Shown here in pieces: positions 26,912-36,000 of a DNA stretch of 44,046 bases (within the stretch, counting starts at the first letter, position 1; every line of letters begins with the position of its first letter). Position numbers and translations under genes: made by a program. The notes beneath the pieces were generated by a model that was not told the origin of the DNA, ran no database searches, and saw only the letters and a program-made list of their open reading frames with translations. This DNA comes from CAZMXS01 sp964570325. GTDB taxonomy: Bacteria; Verrucomicrobiota; Kiritimatiellia; CAIQIC01; CAZMXS01. The DNA lies in contig CAZMXS010000039.1 in the NCBI GenBank assembly GCA_964570325.1, forward strand, positions 1-44,046, read 5' to 3'.

Positions 26912-28387
26912 TCACCACCCTCCCCCCAAGCCGCCGGCAATGGCCGCCAAAAGGCGCTGCAAGCCGGGCGGCAGATAGACACCCAGCACCAGGACCGACA
27001 CCCCCAACAAAACCGGCGCCGCCAGCATCCGCCACGCAATCCGCCCGCGCGCCGGCTCCCGCCCTCCGTCCGCCGGGCCATGCGTCATGCTCAGGAAGAT
27101 TGTAGCCATCCCGACAAAAATGACAGCCAACAGCCCCAAGAACGCAACCCCCACCCACGGATGTCCCTGGGCAAAGGCCCCCTTGAGAATCATCAGCTCG
27201 CTAATAAATGTGCCAAACGGCGGCGAACCCGTGATCGCCAAAAAACCGACCAGCCAGAGCGCGCCGGTCGCCGGCAATCGGTCCAGCAGGCCGCGCACCT
27301 CATCTGTCCGTTTGGTCCCGTACGCAGCCAGGATGTTGCCGGCCACCAGGAAGAGCATGCCCTTGGCCAGCGAGTGGTTGATAACATGCAGCAGCGAACC
27401 CGCGGCCGCCACGCCGCCCACGCCCACGCCCAGCGCCAGGATGCCCATGTGTTCGACGCTTGAATAGGCCAGCAGGCGTTTGTAGTCGGACTGCCCGAGA
27501 ATGAACACCGCGGCCACGGCCAGCGAGATCAAGCCGAAAACAATGAACAATCCCTGCGTGTAAGCCGCCTGGCCGGCCGCGACGCAGACATGCTGCACGC
27601 GCAGCAGCGCCAGGAATGCGCAGTTCAACAACGCCCCGGAGAGCAAAGCCGAAACGGCCGAGGGCGCCTCACTGTGGGCGTCCGGCAGCCAGGTATGCAT
27701 CGGGGCCAGGCCCATCTTGGTGCCATAGCCGACCAGCAGGCACAGGCACGCCACGCGCAGCCAACGCCCATCCAGCGCGCCGCCCGCCTGCGCCAGGCGG
27801 TCCACGAGCAGCGGCGCAATCTCGCCGGCCGGCCCGCTGGCGGCCGCGGCCAGCAGGAAGTTGCCCAGCAGCGCCAGTGCAATGCCGACCGAACAGATCA
27901 TCAGATATTTCCACGTTGCCTCGAGCGCCCGCGGCTGCCGGTGGAAACATATCAGGGGCGCGCTGGCCAATGTGGTCGCCTCGACCCCCACCCAGATCAA
28001 GCCCAGGTGCCGGCTCACCGCCACCATGGTCATCGTAGCCAGGAACAGCAGCAGGCAGCCGGTGAATACCGGCTCGGGCGCGTGCGCAAAGAAAAGATGG
28101 TCTTCGCGCTCATCGGACGGCGCGTCGCGCCGAAATTGCGCCACGATATAGATGGAAACTACCAGGAACAAGACGCTGGTGACCGCGAGAAATAGCAGGC
28201 TCAGCGCGTCAATGAAAAACCAGCCGGCGGCGGGCGGCGCGGCCGGCAGGCGCCGGGCGGACCAGACCAGGCCCAGGTGAACCAGAGCCGCCAGCAACCA
28301 GAGGCAGCGGCGGAAACCATCGGAGCGAATGAAAAACGCCGCCACCCCGGCCACGGCCGGCGTCAGCATGAGCAGGATCGGCATCAT
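26912..28387 (-). CDS. hyfF-like: Proton-translocating membrane subunit HyfF/NuoN-like
   Basis: This is a polytopic membrane protein of about 491 residues of the Mrp/NuoL-M-N antiporter-like family, with about 14 predicted helices. The family's charged residues are visible: the TM5 Glu in LIWVGVEATTLAS, the TM7 Lys in YGTKMGLAPMHTWLPDAH, and HVINHSLAKGMLF in a later helix. I chose the ATG at 28387, which overlaps the upstream stop as TGATG; a GTG one codon earlier is possible. It should pump ions (H+ or Na+) when the cytoplasmic arm transfers electrons. Confidence 0.87.
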   Translation of the reverse strand: MMPILLMLTPAVAGVAAFFIRSDGFRRCLWLLAALVHLGLVWSARRLPAAPPAAGWFFIDALSLLFLAVTSVLFLVVSIYIVAQFRRDAPSDEREDHLFFAHAPEPVFTGCLLLFLATMTMVAVSRHLGLIWVGVEATTLASAPLICFHRQPRALEATWKYLMICSVGIALALLGNFLLAAAASGPAGEIAPLLVDRLAQAGGALDGRWLRVACLCLLVGYGTKMGLAPMHTWLPDAHSEAPSAVSALLSGALLNCAFLALLRVQHVCVAAGQAAYTQGLFIVFGLISLAVAAVFILGQSDYKRLLAYSSVEHMGILALGVGVGGVAAAGSLLHVINHSLAKGMLFLVAGNILAAYGTKRTDEVRGLLDRLPATGALWLVGFLAITGSPPFGTFISELMILKGAFAQGHPWVGVAFLGLLAVIFVGMATIFLSMTHGPADGGREPARGRIAWRMLAAPVLLGVSVLVLGVYLPPGLQRLLAAIAGGLGGGW

Positions 28388-29034
28388 CACGACGCGTCCC
28401 TCAAGCTGGACAGCCGGTCGGTGTCAATGTGATCAAACTCCCGACTGATATGAAAGACCAAGATCCCCATGATGAAGACGGCGACAAACACATCCAGCAG
28501 CACACCCAGTTCGACCAGAAACGGGGCCTCGCGGACGAGGACGATGCCGCCGATATAGATGCCGTTTTCGAGCACAATGTAGCCGAGCACCTGCGTGATG
28601 GCTTTCTTGCGAGCCACGATCAGGAACAAGCCGGTGGCAATGGTGAAAAGGGCTACCGGCACCACCAAGCCGGAGCGCGGACCGGCCGGCATGGGCAACC
28701 GGGCGCTGAACCAGAACGCGCCACCCAGCATCAGCACACCAAACAATAGAGAAGGCAGATAGCCGACCAACGGTTCGACTTCCCGGCGGACATCAGCCTC
28801 GCGCAGGGCCCGAGCCAGCAGGAACGGGAAAATCAACCCCTTCGTCACCACGCTGGCCGCCATCAGGACCAGGACATGACCGGTAAGCTGGCCCTGCTGC
28901 AACCAGGGGAGCAAGCCCAGCAGAATGCCTTGCGTTGCGACAATCCGGATGCAGGCGCCGAGCCGGCTCGACCCTACGAGCAGCAGGTCCGAAAGGATCA
29001 GGTAGATCATCAACCCATCAATCCAGGCATTCAT
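28387..29034 (-). CDS. hyfE-like: Membrane subunit HyfE-like (NuoK-like core)
   Basis: The 215-residue protein has about six transmembrane helices. The conserved NuoK-type acidic residue appears in VLGYIVLENGIYIGGIV, and a C-terminal helix reads LGVLLDVFVAVFIMGILVFHISREF. HyfE is the NuoK counterpart in Hyf/Ehr complexes. The gene begins three bases after the HyfC-like stop and overlaps the HyfF-like start by one base. It is part of the ion path between the peripheral arm and the antiporter-like subunits. Confidence 0.87.
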   Translation of the reverse strand: MNAWIDGLMIYLILSDLLLVGSSRLGACIRIVATQGILLGLLPWLQQGQLTGHVLVLMAASVVTKGLIFPFLLARALREADVRREVEPLVGYLPSLLFGVLMLGGAFWFSARLPMPAGPRSGLVVPVALFTIATGLFLIVARKKAITQVLGYIVLENGIYIGGIVLVREAPFLVELGVLLDVFVAVFIMGILVFHISREFDHIDTDRLSSLRDAS

Positions 29035-29037
29035 TGT

Positions 29038-29949
29038 TCACCGTAGAACCAAAATAAAGGCCAGCGCCGCCAGGGCCGCGGCTCCGACCAACATTTGCGG
29101 CACCCGCACGAGGCGCAAGCGGGCCATACAGGATTCGATCCCCCCCACCATTGCCGCGAGCAACAATTGGCCCGCCAACCCGGCCAGCAACTGGCCCAAC
29201 GGGTTCGCGGTGATCAACGGGAGGAAGAGGCTGATGATCAGTGTCCCCAGCAGCCAGAGCTTGAGCGCTGCCGCATACGTGATCAGCCCAAATTCAATGC
29301 CGCCGTGATCCAGCACCATGACTTCGTGGATCATCGTCAATTCCAGATGCGTGTTCGGATCGTCCACCGGAACGCGCGCGTTCTCGGCCAAATAAACAGC
29401 CAGCAGCGTGGCCGCCACCAGCGCCAGCGCCGGGCCGGAGACCACCCAGGCTGCGGGCGACAGCGCCGCATATATGCCCGAAAGCGACACAACGCCGGCG
29501 CGATGAGCCAAAGCGGCCAAGGCCAAAATGAGGGCCGGTTCAGCAAAAAGCGCAAAATGCATTTCGCGGTTGGCACCCATGCCCTCGAAACTCGAACCGG
29601 TATCCAATGCCGCCAGAACGGTGAAGAACCGGGCCAGGCCCAGCAAATAAATAACTAGCACTAAATCGCCGGGGAACGCCGCCGGCGCCGGGACCGCCCC
29701 AAACGGCAACAGCAAGGACACGACAAGCAACGCCGCCAGATTGACAACGGGGCCGGCGCAGAAAACCCAGGTGGTTGTCCGGCTAAACACCGCGCCTTTT
29801 CGCAACAGCTTACGAACATCATAATAAGCCTGCAGGAGGGGCGGACCCTGGCGTCCGGCGAAAAAAGCCTTTACCCGGTTGATGATACCTGGCAACAGCG
29901 GCGCCACGACCAGCGCCAGCAGGGTTGGCAGTATGGAAACCAGTTTCAT
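29038..29949 (-). CDS. hyfC-like: Membrane anchor subunit HyfC/NuoH-like
   Basis: The 303-residue NuoH-type subunit has about eight helices. The cytoplasmic loop signature GIINRVKAFFAGRQGPPLLQ, followed by AYYDVRKLLRKG, is diagnostic of the HyfC/HycD/EchB group. The Glu-rich segment AVYLAENARVPVDDPNTHLE, followed by TMIHEVMVLDH, is the conserved quinone-site-like loop. I chose the ATG at 29949, which overlaps the HyfB-like stop as ATGA; a 31-residue upstream extension would lie inside that gene. It anchors the electron-transfer arm to the membrane. Confidence 0.9.
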   Translation of the reverse strand: MKLVSILPTLLALVVAPLLPGIINRVKAFFAGRQGPPLLQAYYDVRKLLRKGAVFSRTTTWVFCAGPVVNLAALLVVSLLLPFGAVPAPAAFPGDLVLVIYLLGLARFFTVLAALDTGSSFEGMGANREMHFALFAEPALILALAALAHRAGVVSLSGIYAALSPAAWVVSGPALALVAATLLAVYLAENARVPVDDPNTHLELTMIHEVMVLDHGGIEFGLITYAAALKLWLLGTLIISLFLPLITANPLGQLLAGLAGQLLLAAMVGGIESCMARLRLVRVPQMLVGAAALAALAFILVLR

Positions 29950-31934
29950 CGGCGGGTCAACTCCCACACCAGCAAGATCAACAGGACAGCCGCGATATAA
30001 AGGATATACAACTGCATCCGCCCATGTTGCAGGCACTTCCACCGATCCGCCGCGTGCGCGATTGCGGCAAAGACCGGCGCATAGAACCGGCGCTTAAAGG
30101 AATCCTCCGTTTTCGAATGCAACACGCCATTGGCCGGGAAATAACCGGCCGGAATTGAGACGCGGCGCTCGGCGCCTAAAATGCTTCGAAAATGCGCGAT
30201 GATCGGCCGCGCAAACGACGATGCCGTGTATTGCATTCGCGCCGACGGCGCGGCATACCCGCAGTCCCAGGTGACTGCGTCCGCCACCTCACGCCCGCGG
30301 CGCAAGCAGGCTACCAACCACAACAGGCCGGCCACGACCAGCAGGAAACCACCCGCCAATAGACTAACCCGCGCCAAAATCCGCAGGCCACCCCCAGCCG
30401 CGAGCAGTTCGACCGGCGGCACACCCAGACCGGCCACCATGTCAGCGGCCGGCAGAACCATCCGCACCGCCAACGGCGCCAGCAACCCAATGGCCAGGCA
30501 GAATCCCGCCAGGGCCATCATTGGCATCCACATCGCCGCCGGCGGCTCGCGCGCTACGCCGGCGGCCGGCGTCCGCGGCTCGCCGAGAAAGGCAATGCCC
30601 ACCACCTTGGCAAAACAGGCGGCGGCCAGCACTCCAATTACGGCCAACCCCAGCACGACCGCCAGACCGGCAATTGGAAAGGCAGTGCCCGACTGCAGAA
30701 TGGCGCGGAAGGCGCCGACGTAAATCAACAACTCGCTGACGAAGCCGTTTAACGGCGGGAGACCCGCAATGGCCGCCGCGCCGACAAAAAAAGCCAGGCC
30801 GGCGCGCGGCATCCGTTTCATCAGTCCACCCAAGTGATCCATCTCCAGCGTGCCAGTCTGCATGACCACTGCGCCCGCGCCGAGAAAGAGCAGCCCCTTG
30901 AAGAGCGTATGATTGACCACGTGCAACAGGGCTCCGCCGAACCCAAGCAGCGCGATCAGCGGAGCCGCGCGGTCCAGCCCGATCAACCCAAGCCCGATAC
31001 CCATGCCGATAATGCCGATGTTCTCCACGCTGGAGTAGGCCAGCAGGCGTTTGAGGTCATGCTGGGCCAGCGCGAACAGCACGCCGAGCACGCCGGAGGC
31101 CAGGCCCATCGCGAGCATCAACCAGCCGGCCCACGCCGGCAGGGGCGGCAGGATGGTCAAAATGCGCAGGATGCCGTAGATGCCGGTCTTGATCATGACG
31201 CCGGACATCAAGGCGGAAACATGGCTGGGCGCGGCGGGATGGGCTTCCGGCAACCAAACGTGAAGCGGCATGAAGCCGGCCTTTACGCCAAACCCGACCA
31301 GCGCCAGCACGAACAGGATGCCAGGCGCGGCCCAACCGGCGCCGGCCGCCAGGCTGGCGAAATCCATGCAGCCCGAACCGCCGGCCAGCAGCACGAAAAG
31401 CACCAGGAGAAAAGCCGTGCCGATATGCGTGGCCACCAAGTAAATCCAACCGGCGGCGCGGGCCCGCTCCTGCCGGTGGTCGTGGGTCACGAGGAAAAAA
31501 GACGCCAGCGTCATGATCTCCCAGGCAATCAGAAACAGCACGGCGTTTGCCGCCGTGACCACCACGAGCATGGAGGCCGCCAGCAAGTTGAAGTGAAACC
31601 AGGCGGGACCGGCGGGGCGTCCGTCGAGCGCATGGCGCAGATAAGGCCCGCCATAGATCGCGGCCAGGCCGGTCAACAGGCCAATCACCGCCGCGAAGAC
31701 GGCGGACAATGGGTCCAGGCAAAGATCAAAAGCGGCGCACGGCAGCGCCCAACAAGCGGACCAACGAATTGGCGGCGCGCCGCTTAACACTCGCAGCGCC
31801 GGAAGCAGCACAAGGGCCGAAGCCATCGCGGCGCAAACCCGCGCCCAACGGGCGCCGCGGCCCGACCGCAGACCGGTCAGCGCGCATGAAGCGCCGATGC
31901 CGTAAATGGCCAGGGCTGACAGCAACGCCGTCAT
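29946..31934 (-). CDS. hyfB-like: Proton-translocating membrane subunit HyfB/NuoL-like
   Basis: The 662-residue antiporter-like protein has about 16 helices. Functional residues typical of the family are visible: Glu139 (AWEIMTLASF), Lys218 (VGFGVKAGFMP), His225 (PLHVWLPEAH) and Lys249 (GVMIKTGIYG). The C-terminal extension (about 540-662: DAVTWDCGYAAPSARMQY and later RMQLYILYIAAVLLILLVWEL) matches the HyfB type rather than NuoL. It begins two bases after the regulator stop, which makes it the first structural gene of the operon. Confidence 0.9.
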   Translation of the reverse strand: MTALLSALAIYGIGASCALTGLRSGRGARWARVCAAMASALVLLPALRVLSGAPPIRWSACWALPCAAFDLCLDPLSAVFAAVIGLLTGLAAIYGGPYLRHALDGRPAGPAWFHFNLLAASMLVVVTAANAVLFLIAWEIMTLASFFLVTHDHRQERARAAGWIYLVATHIGTAFLLVLFVLLAGGSGCMDFASLAAGAGWAAPGILFVLALVGFGVKAGFMPLHVWLPEAHPAAPSHVSALMSGVMIKTGIYGILRILTILPPLPAWAGWLMLAMGLASGVLGVLFALAQHDLKRLLAYSSVENIGIIGMGIGLGLIGLDRAAPLIALLGFGGALLHVVNHTLFKGLLFLGAGAVVMQTGTLEMDHLGGLMKRMPRAGLAFFVGAAAIAGLPPLNGFVSELLIYVGAFRAILQSGTAFPIAGLAVVLGLAVIGVLAAACFAKVVGIAFLGEPRTPAAGVAREPPAAMWMPMMALAGFCLAIGLLAPLAVRMVLPAADMVAGLGVPPVELLAAGGGLRILARVSLLAGGFLLVVAGLLWLVACLRRGREVADAVTWDCGYAAPSARMQYTASSFARPIIAHFRSILGAERRVSIPAGYFPANGVLHSKTEDSFKRRFYAPVFAAIAHAADRWKCLQHGRMQLYILYIAAVLLILLVWELTRR

Positions 31935-31936
31935 GT

Positions 31937-32635
31937 TTAGACCCGCGGGCTGGGAGCCGCATACGGCAACCCACCTTCAATGCGCCGCAAGTGCGCGTGC
32001 AATTCATCGGCCGCGCAATGTTGGATGACGGCCGCTTTGAACTCCGGATCTTGCAGGGCGAATGAAATCCGCGACAAGAGATGCAGATGAATCCGAACCG
32101 TCGTGCTGATCATGGAGAAGAGCACGTGGACGGGCCGGGCATCGAGTGCTTCGAAATCAATCGGCTGCTCCAGGAAACAGAGGCTGACGGCCGGCCGAGG
32201 GGCATGGACAATGATCGGGTTGCGCGGGTGCGGGATGGCGATGCCCTCGCCGATGGCCGTCGAACCCAGCGCCTCGCGCGCCAGCAGAACGCGATAAAGG
32301 AAGTTGCGGTCCACCGTTTCCGGCAACGGCATGCGGTCCACAATCCCGCGCAGCACTTCGCTCTTCGTCCGGCCGGCAATTCCATAATGAATGCCGCCGG
32401 CCGCGACTGCCGCCGCCAGGCCGGGAAGGCCGGCAGATTCCTCCGCACCACCGGCGATGAGTTCTTCGGGAATGGCGACGTTCTGGGCTGTCGCCCACTC
32501 CAACACTTCTGCCCGGTTGAACCGGAACTGGCCGCCCACTTCGATACCAGGCAACCCTCGGTTGCGCACCCAGCCATAAACCGTGCGCTGGGAAACGCCG
32601 AACAAGCGAACAATATCGCTGACTTTGAGTTGCAT
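31937..32635 (-). CDS. HTH (MerR/excisionase-like) fused to PTS EIIA-2 / PtsN-like domain
   Basis: The 232-residue protein has a small DNA-binding domain at residues 1-55: KVSDIVRLFGVSQRTVYGWV, then PGIEVGGQFRFNRAEVLEW. This is the excisionase/MerR-like HTH_17 fold. Residues about 80-228 form a PTS EIIA type-2 domain like PtsN (EIIA-Ntr). The phosphorylatable His136 sits in the expected motif GIAIPHPR. Phosphorylation would come from HPr or PtsP-type enzymes encoded elsewhere. It is the first gene of the Ehr operon, two bases before the HyfB-like gene, so it probably couples the operon's expression or activity to PTS phosphorylation state. No EIIB/EIIC or other PTS gene is present in the window. 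Confidence 0.85.
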   Translation of the reverse strand: MQLKVSDIVRLFGVSQRTVYGWVRNRGLPGIEVGGQFRFNRAEVLEWATAQNVAIPEELIAGGAEESAGLPGLAAAVAAGGIHYGIAGRTKSEVLRGIVDRMPLPETVDRNFLYRVLLAREALGSTAIGEGIAIPHPRNPIIVHAPRPAVSLCFLEQPIDFEALDARPVHVLFSMISTTVRIHLHLLSRISFALQDPEFKAAVIQHCAADELHAHLRRIEGGLPYAAPSPRV

Positions 32636-32668
32636 CCCGTTTTCTTTCTATACGCGAAAAAAACGGGT
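32636..32668 (-). promoter_or_regulatory. Nine-base inverted repeat abutting the regulator's start codon
   Basis: CCCGTTTTT (32636-32644) and AAAAACGGG (32660-32668) are perfect inverted arms separated by 15 bases. In the mRNA the 3' arm directly touches the ATG of the HTH-EIIA gene and covers its ribosome-binding region. It could be a hairpin limiting translation or an operator for the encoded HTH protein. Confidence 0.5.
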
Positions 32669-32674
32669 TCAGCC

Positions 32675-32702
32675 TTTTACTCTACTTCGCCGGATTGTCA
32701 AG
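32675..32702 (-). promoter_or_regulatory. Sigma-70-like promoter of the regulator-Ehr operon
   Basis: On the minus strand a perfect TTGACA (32702-32697) is followed after 16 bases by TAAAAG (32680-32675), which matches four of six -10 positions. Transcription would begin near 32668, the outer edge of the inverted repeat before the start codon, and continue through seven genes with no internal gap larger than a few bases. Confidence 0.55.
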
Positions 32703-33033
32703 CGGGGAAAAAACACCCCAAACTGTGGCTCAGGCGCGACATGGATTTCATGGATCGCACCCATTCTCCAGCGGAACTGGGCATCATGCGGTGCCCGTCA
32801 CCGCGGGCGCGCCGTTAATTTCCATTGGGCCAACATTTTTCACAAGATAGATCCCGCGGCCCCGGCTGAGCCGGTCCCCTTCGAGTGACAGAGCCGCCAA
32901 GCAGCAAGCGGGCACCCGCGCGACGATCAAACGCTTCTTTGGGGTTCTTGCGTTTTATTGCGGCCAATCCGTTTTCTGATTGAATGCTTGCGCTCAGTCG
33001 AGGTGAACACCCATTGCTGTCGGTGAGTCCAAT
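32703..33033. other. Intergenic region without recognised gene
   Basis: This region lies between the divergent HTH-EIIA and nuclease-like genes. Short frames exist on both strands but none has a ribosome site, coding-like composition or recognisable motif. A small GGGG/CCCC hairpin (about 32705-32718) is visible. I see no tRNA, riboswitch or terminator. Confidence 0.4.
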
Positions 33034-33062
33034 TTTACAGTGCGGGAGGACCTTGGTATATA
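33034..33062 (+). promoter_or_regulatory. Promoter immediately before the nuclease-like gene
   Basis: TTTACA (33034-33039), a spacer of exactly 17 bases, and TATATA (33057-33062) make a good sigma-70 promoter. The expected start of transcription, about 33069, coincides with the ATG at 33070, so the mRNA may be leaderless. The GGGAGGA at 33044-33050 would then lie upstream of the transcript. Confidence 0.6.
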
Positions 33063-33069
33063 TTATAGA

Positions 33070-36000
33070 ATGCAAAGTCGTTCGTTTTTGTTGTTGAAGC
33101 CAACCAGAGATCTTTTACATCTGCTGGCGCTGGGTTGTGCGGTCTTTTCCGCGGCATCCCATCCACTAACCGCCGCCGCTGTGGACATCGGCGGCTATGT
33201 CATTCGCCAGAGTAATTCCACTTATGCCCTGACGCTGCCGTCCACCAATGTCGGCGCGGGCGGTTACGTGGTCATCGGCCGCAACGCCTCCCAGTCACAA
33301 TTTGAGAGCAAGTGGGGTGTCACGCTCGGGACCAACGTGGCCTACATCAACGCGGCCAACAATTTCCCCCGCATTGACGGGGCGGAGCGCTTTGTGCTCT
33401 TCAATGCCGGCGGGACCAATCTGGACGGCGTGACGGCGGCCATTGACCCGGTCAACCGCTCGATCCAACGCAAAAACACTTCATATCCGGCGGGCAGCAG
33501 CACCAGTTGGAACTCCGTTGTCTACTCTTCCGCCACGCCCGGCTCCGGGGCGGCCGGCAACGGCGCCACCGGCCTGCGCATCAGCGAGTTCGCGGATCAT
33601 TCCCAATTCTCCTACGAGTTCGTCGAGCTCTATTACGACGCCGCCACCACTAACACACCACCCGTGCTATGGCCGCTGGAAAACAAGGTGGCCACCCTCA
33701 GCAACACCGTCCAATTCGCGGTAAACGCAACCGTGACCGACGGCGACCCGGTAACGCTCTCGGCCAGCAATCTCCCGGCCGGGGCCGTGTTCAGCGCCAC
33801 CAACGAGAACGGCTGGTTTAATTGGCCCATCGCCCAACCCACCGGCGTCTATACGGTGCGCTTCTATGCTGTTGACCATGACGGATCTGACATCAAGTCG
33901 GTCACTATCGGCGTTTACCCGCCGCCCAACGTTTCCTTTCTATTGTCGGAATATACGTGTGACGAGGGCGTGGGAACCCAGCAGGTGCAGGTAGTGTTGA
34001 CCCGGCCCGCCGACGCAACCGTCCGCGTGGCCCTGGTCAGCGGCGGCACGGCCACGCTGGGGACCAACCAGGATTTCTATCTGGTCTCCACAACCGTGGT
34101 GTTCTCCGCTGGCGGACCCACCCAGATGAATTGCTCCGTAGTCGTGGTGAACGACAGCCTGACCGAAAGCATCGAGACCATCTGCCTCGCCCTGACCAAC
34201 GCCGCCGGTTGCGTCATCACTCCCCCCGCCACCCACACGCTTTCCATCCGCGACAATGATGCGATCACTATCATGACGGCTAATCTGGTAAGCGGGTATC
34301 CGGCAGTATATCGCGATCCCGGTTTTCGTATCCTCGAGGGACTCAAACCCGATATTTGCGCCTTGCAGGAATGGAGTGTCACCAACTCCGGCGGCATCCG
34401 CGAGTTCGTGGATCTGCATTTCGGCAGCAATTATTACTATTACATTGAACCGCAAGCATCCAACTTCTTCCCGCAGCCGAACGGCGTGGTCAGCCGCTGG
34501 CCGATCCTCGCCGCCGGCGAATGGTCGGACACTTTTACGATCAACCGCGATTTCGTCTGGGCCACGATTGACATCCCCGGCGATCGCAATCTGCACATTG
34601 TTGTCGTCCACTTCTACTATTCCGGCGGTGAGGCGGATCGCGAAGCCGAGGCGCGGCTGTTGACCAATTACATCGCCACCGCCGGGTTCCCCGCCAACGA
34701 TTACCTCGTCATCGCCGGCGACCTGAATACGGTCTCGGAGGGCGAGCCCTGCCTGGCCGTGCTCACCAACGTGGTGACGGACGCCCGGCGGCCGGTTGAC
34801 CAGAACGCGAATTACTACACCAGCCGCAACCGCGACCAGCGCTTTGACTATGTGCTGCCCAAGCGTAATCTCAATTCCAATCACTACACCACCGTGATCA
34901 GCGGCAGTAATTTCACGGAAGGCCTGGTCTTCGACACCCGCCTCTGGACCAACACCCCACCCCCGACACCCGTCCTGGTCACCGATTCGGCCGCTACCGG
35001 AATGGCGCACATGGCCGTGATGAAGTCGTTCAGTATCGGCCGCACGCCGCCGAGTCTCGTGCCGATCGGCATAAAGAACGTGCTGGCAGGCGATACGCTC
35101 CAGTTCAGCGTCATCGCCGAACCCACCGACGGCGACACCGTCACGCTGACCGCCAGCAACCTGCCGCCCGGCGCAACATTCGGGGCCACAAACCAATATG
35201 GGACCTTTACTTGGACTGGTGCCGCGCCGGTCGGCATTTATACTTCGATTTTCTACGCCGCCGACAGCGACGGCGCCGAGCATGAGGATGTTGTCATCAA
35301 GGTGTTGGTGGATGGCACCCCTTGGATCAACGAAATTCACTACGACAACGCCAGTACGGACACCAACGAGGGCGTTGAAATCGCGGGTCCCGCCGGTCTA
35401 GACCTCGCATTCTACTGGGTCTATGCCTACAACGGCGAGGATGGCACCATTTACTACAGCAATAACCTTACCGGCTATATTGATGACGAGGGCTGCGGCT
35501 ATGGCGCGGTGTGGGTGCCGATCAACGGACTCCAGCAGGGGCCCGATGCGGTGGCGCTGGTTCGACAGAACGGGACGACCAACGTGGTTGATTTCCCGAG
35601 CTACGAGGGCGTCGTGGTCGCGGTCGAAGGACCGGCCATTGAAATGACCTCGACCGACATCATCGTAGACGAAGACGGCACCGAGACCGACATGTCGCTG
35701 CAATTGATCGGCATCGGCACTAACGCGAACCAGTTCAGTTGGGCCGGCCCCACCAATGCCGCCTCGCGCGGCAGCCTGAACAGCCGCCAAACTCTGTATC
35801 CCTGCGGCACGGCCGCCGAGCAGCCGCCGGCCCTGAATTACATCGGCAACCGCACTACGATCCGAAGCAACGCCCTCAATTTCGTGGTGACCGCCGTGGA
35901 CTATAACGGCGATCCCATCACGCTCTCCGCCAGCAATGTACCGATCGGCGCCGTGTTCAGCCCGACCAACTCAAGCGGCACGTTCTATTGGGCTGTGCCC

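Noticed and set aside
26910..27158. 83-codon N-terminal extension of the HyfG-like gene
   Set aside because: It lies entirely within the HyfF-like gene, has no HyfG-like sequence, and the ATG at 26909 sits two bases after the HyfF stop.
24622..31934. Functional [NiFe] hydrogenase-4 / formate hydrogenlyase
   Set aside because: The large subunit lacks the CxxC pairs that bind NiFe, and no maturation or formate dehydrogenase genes are present.
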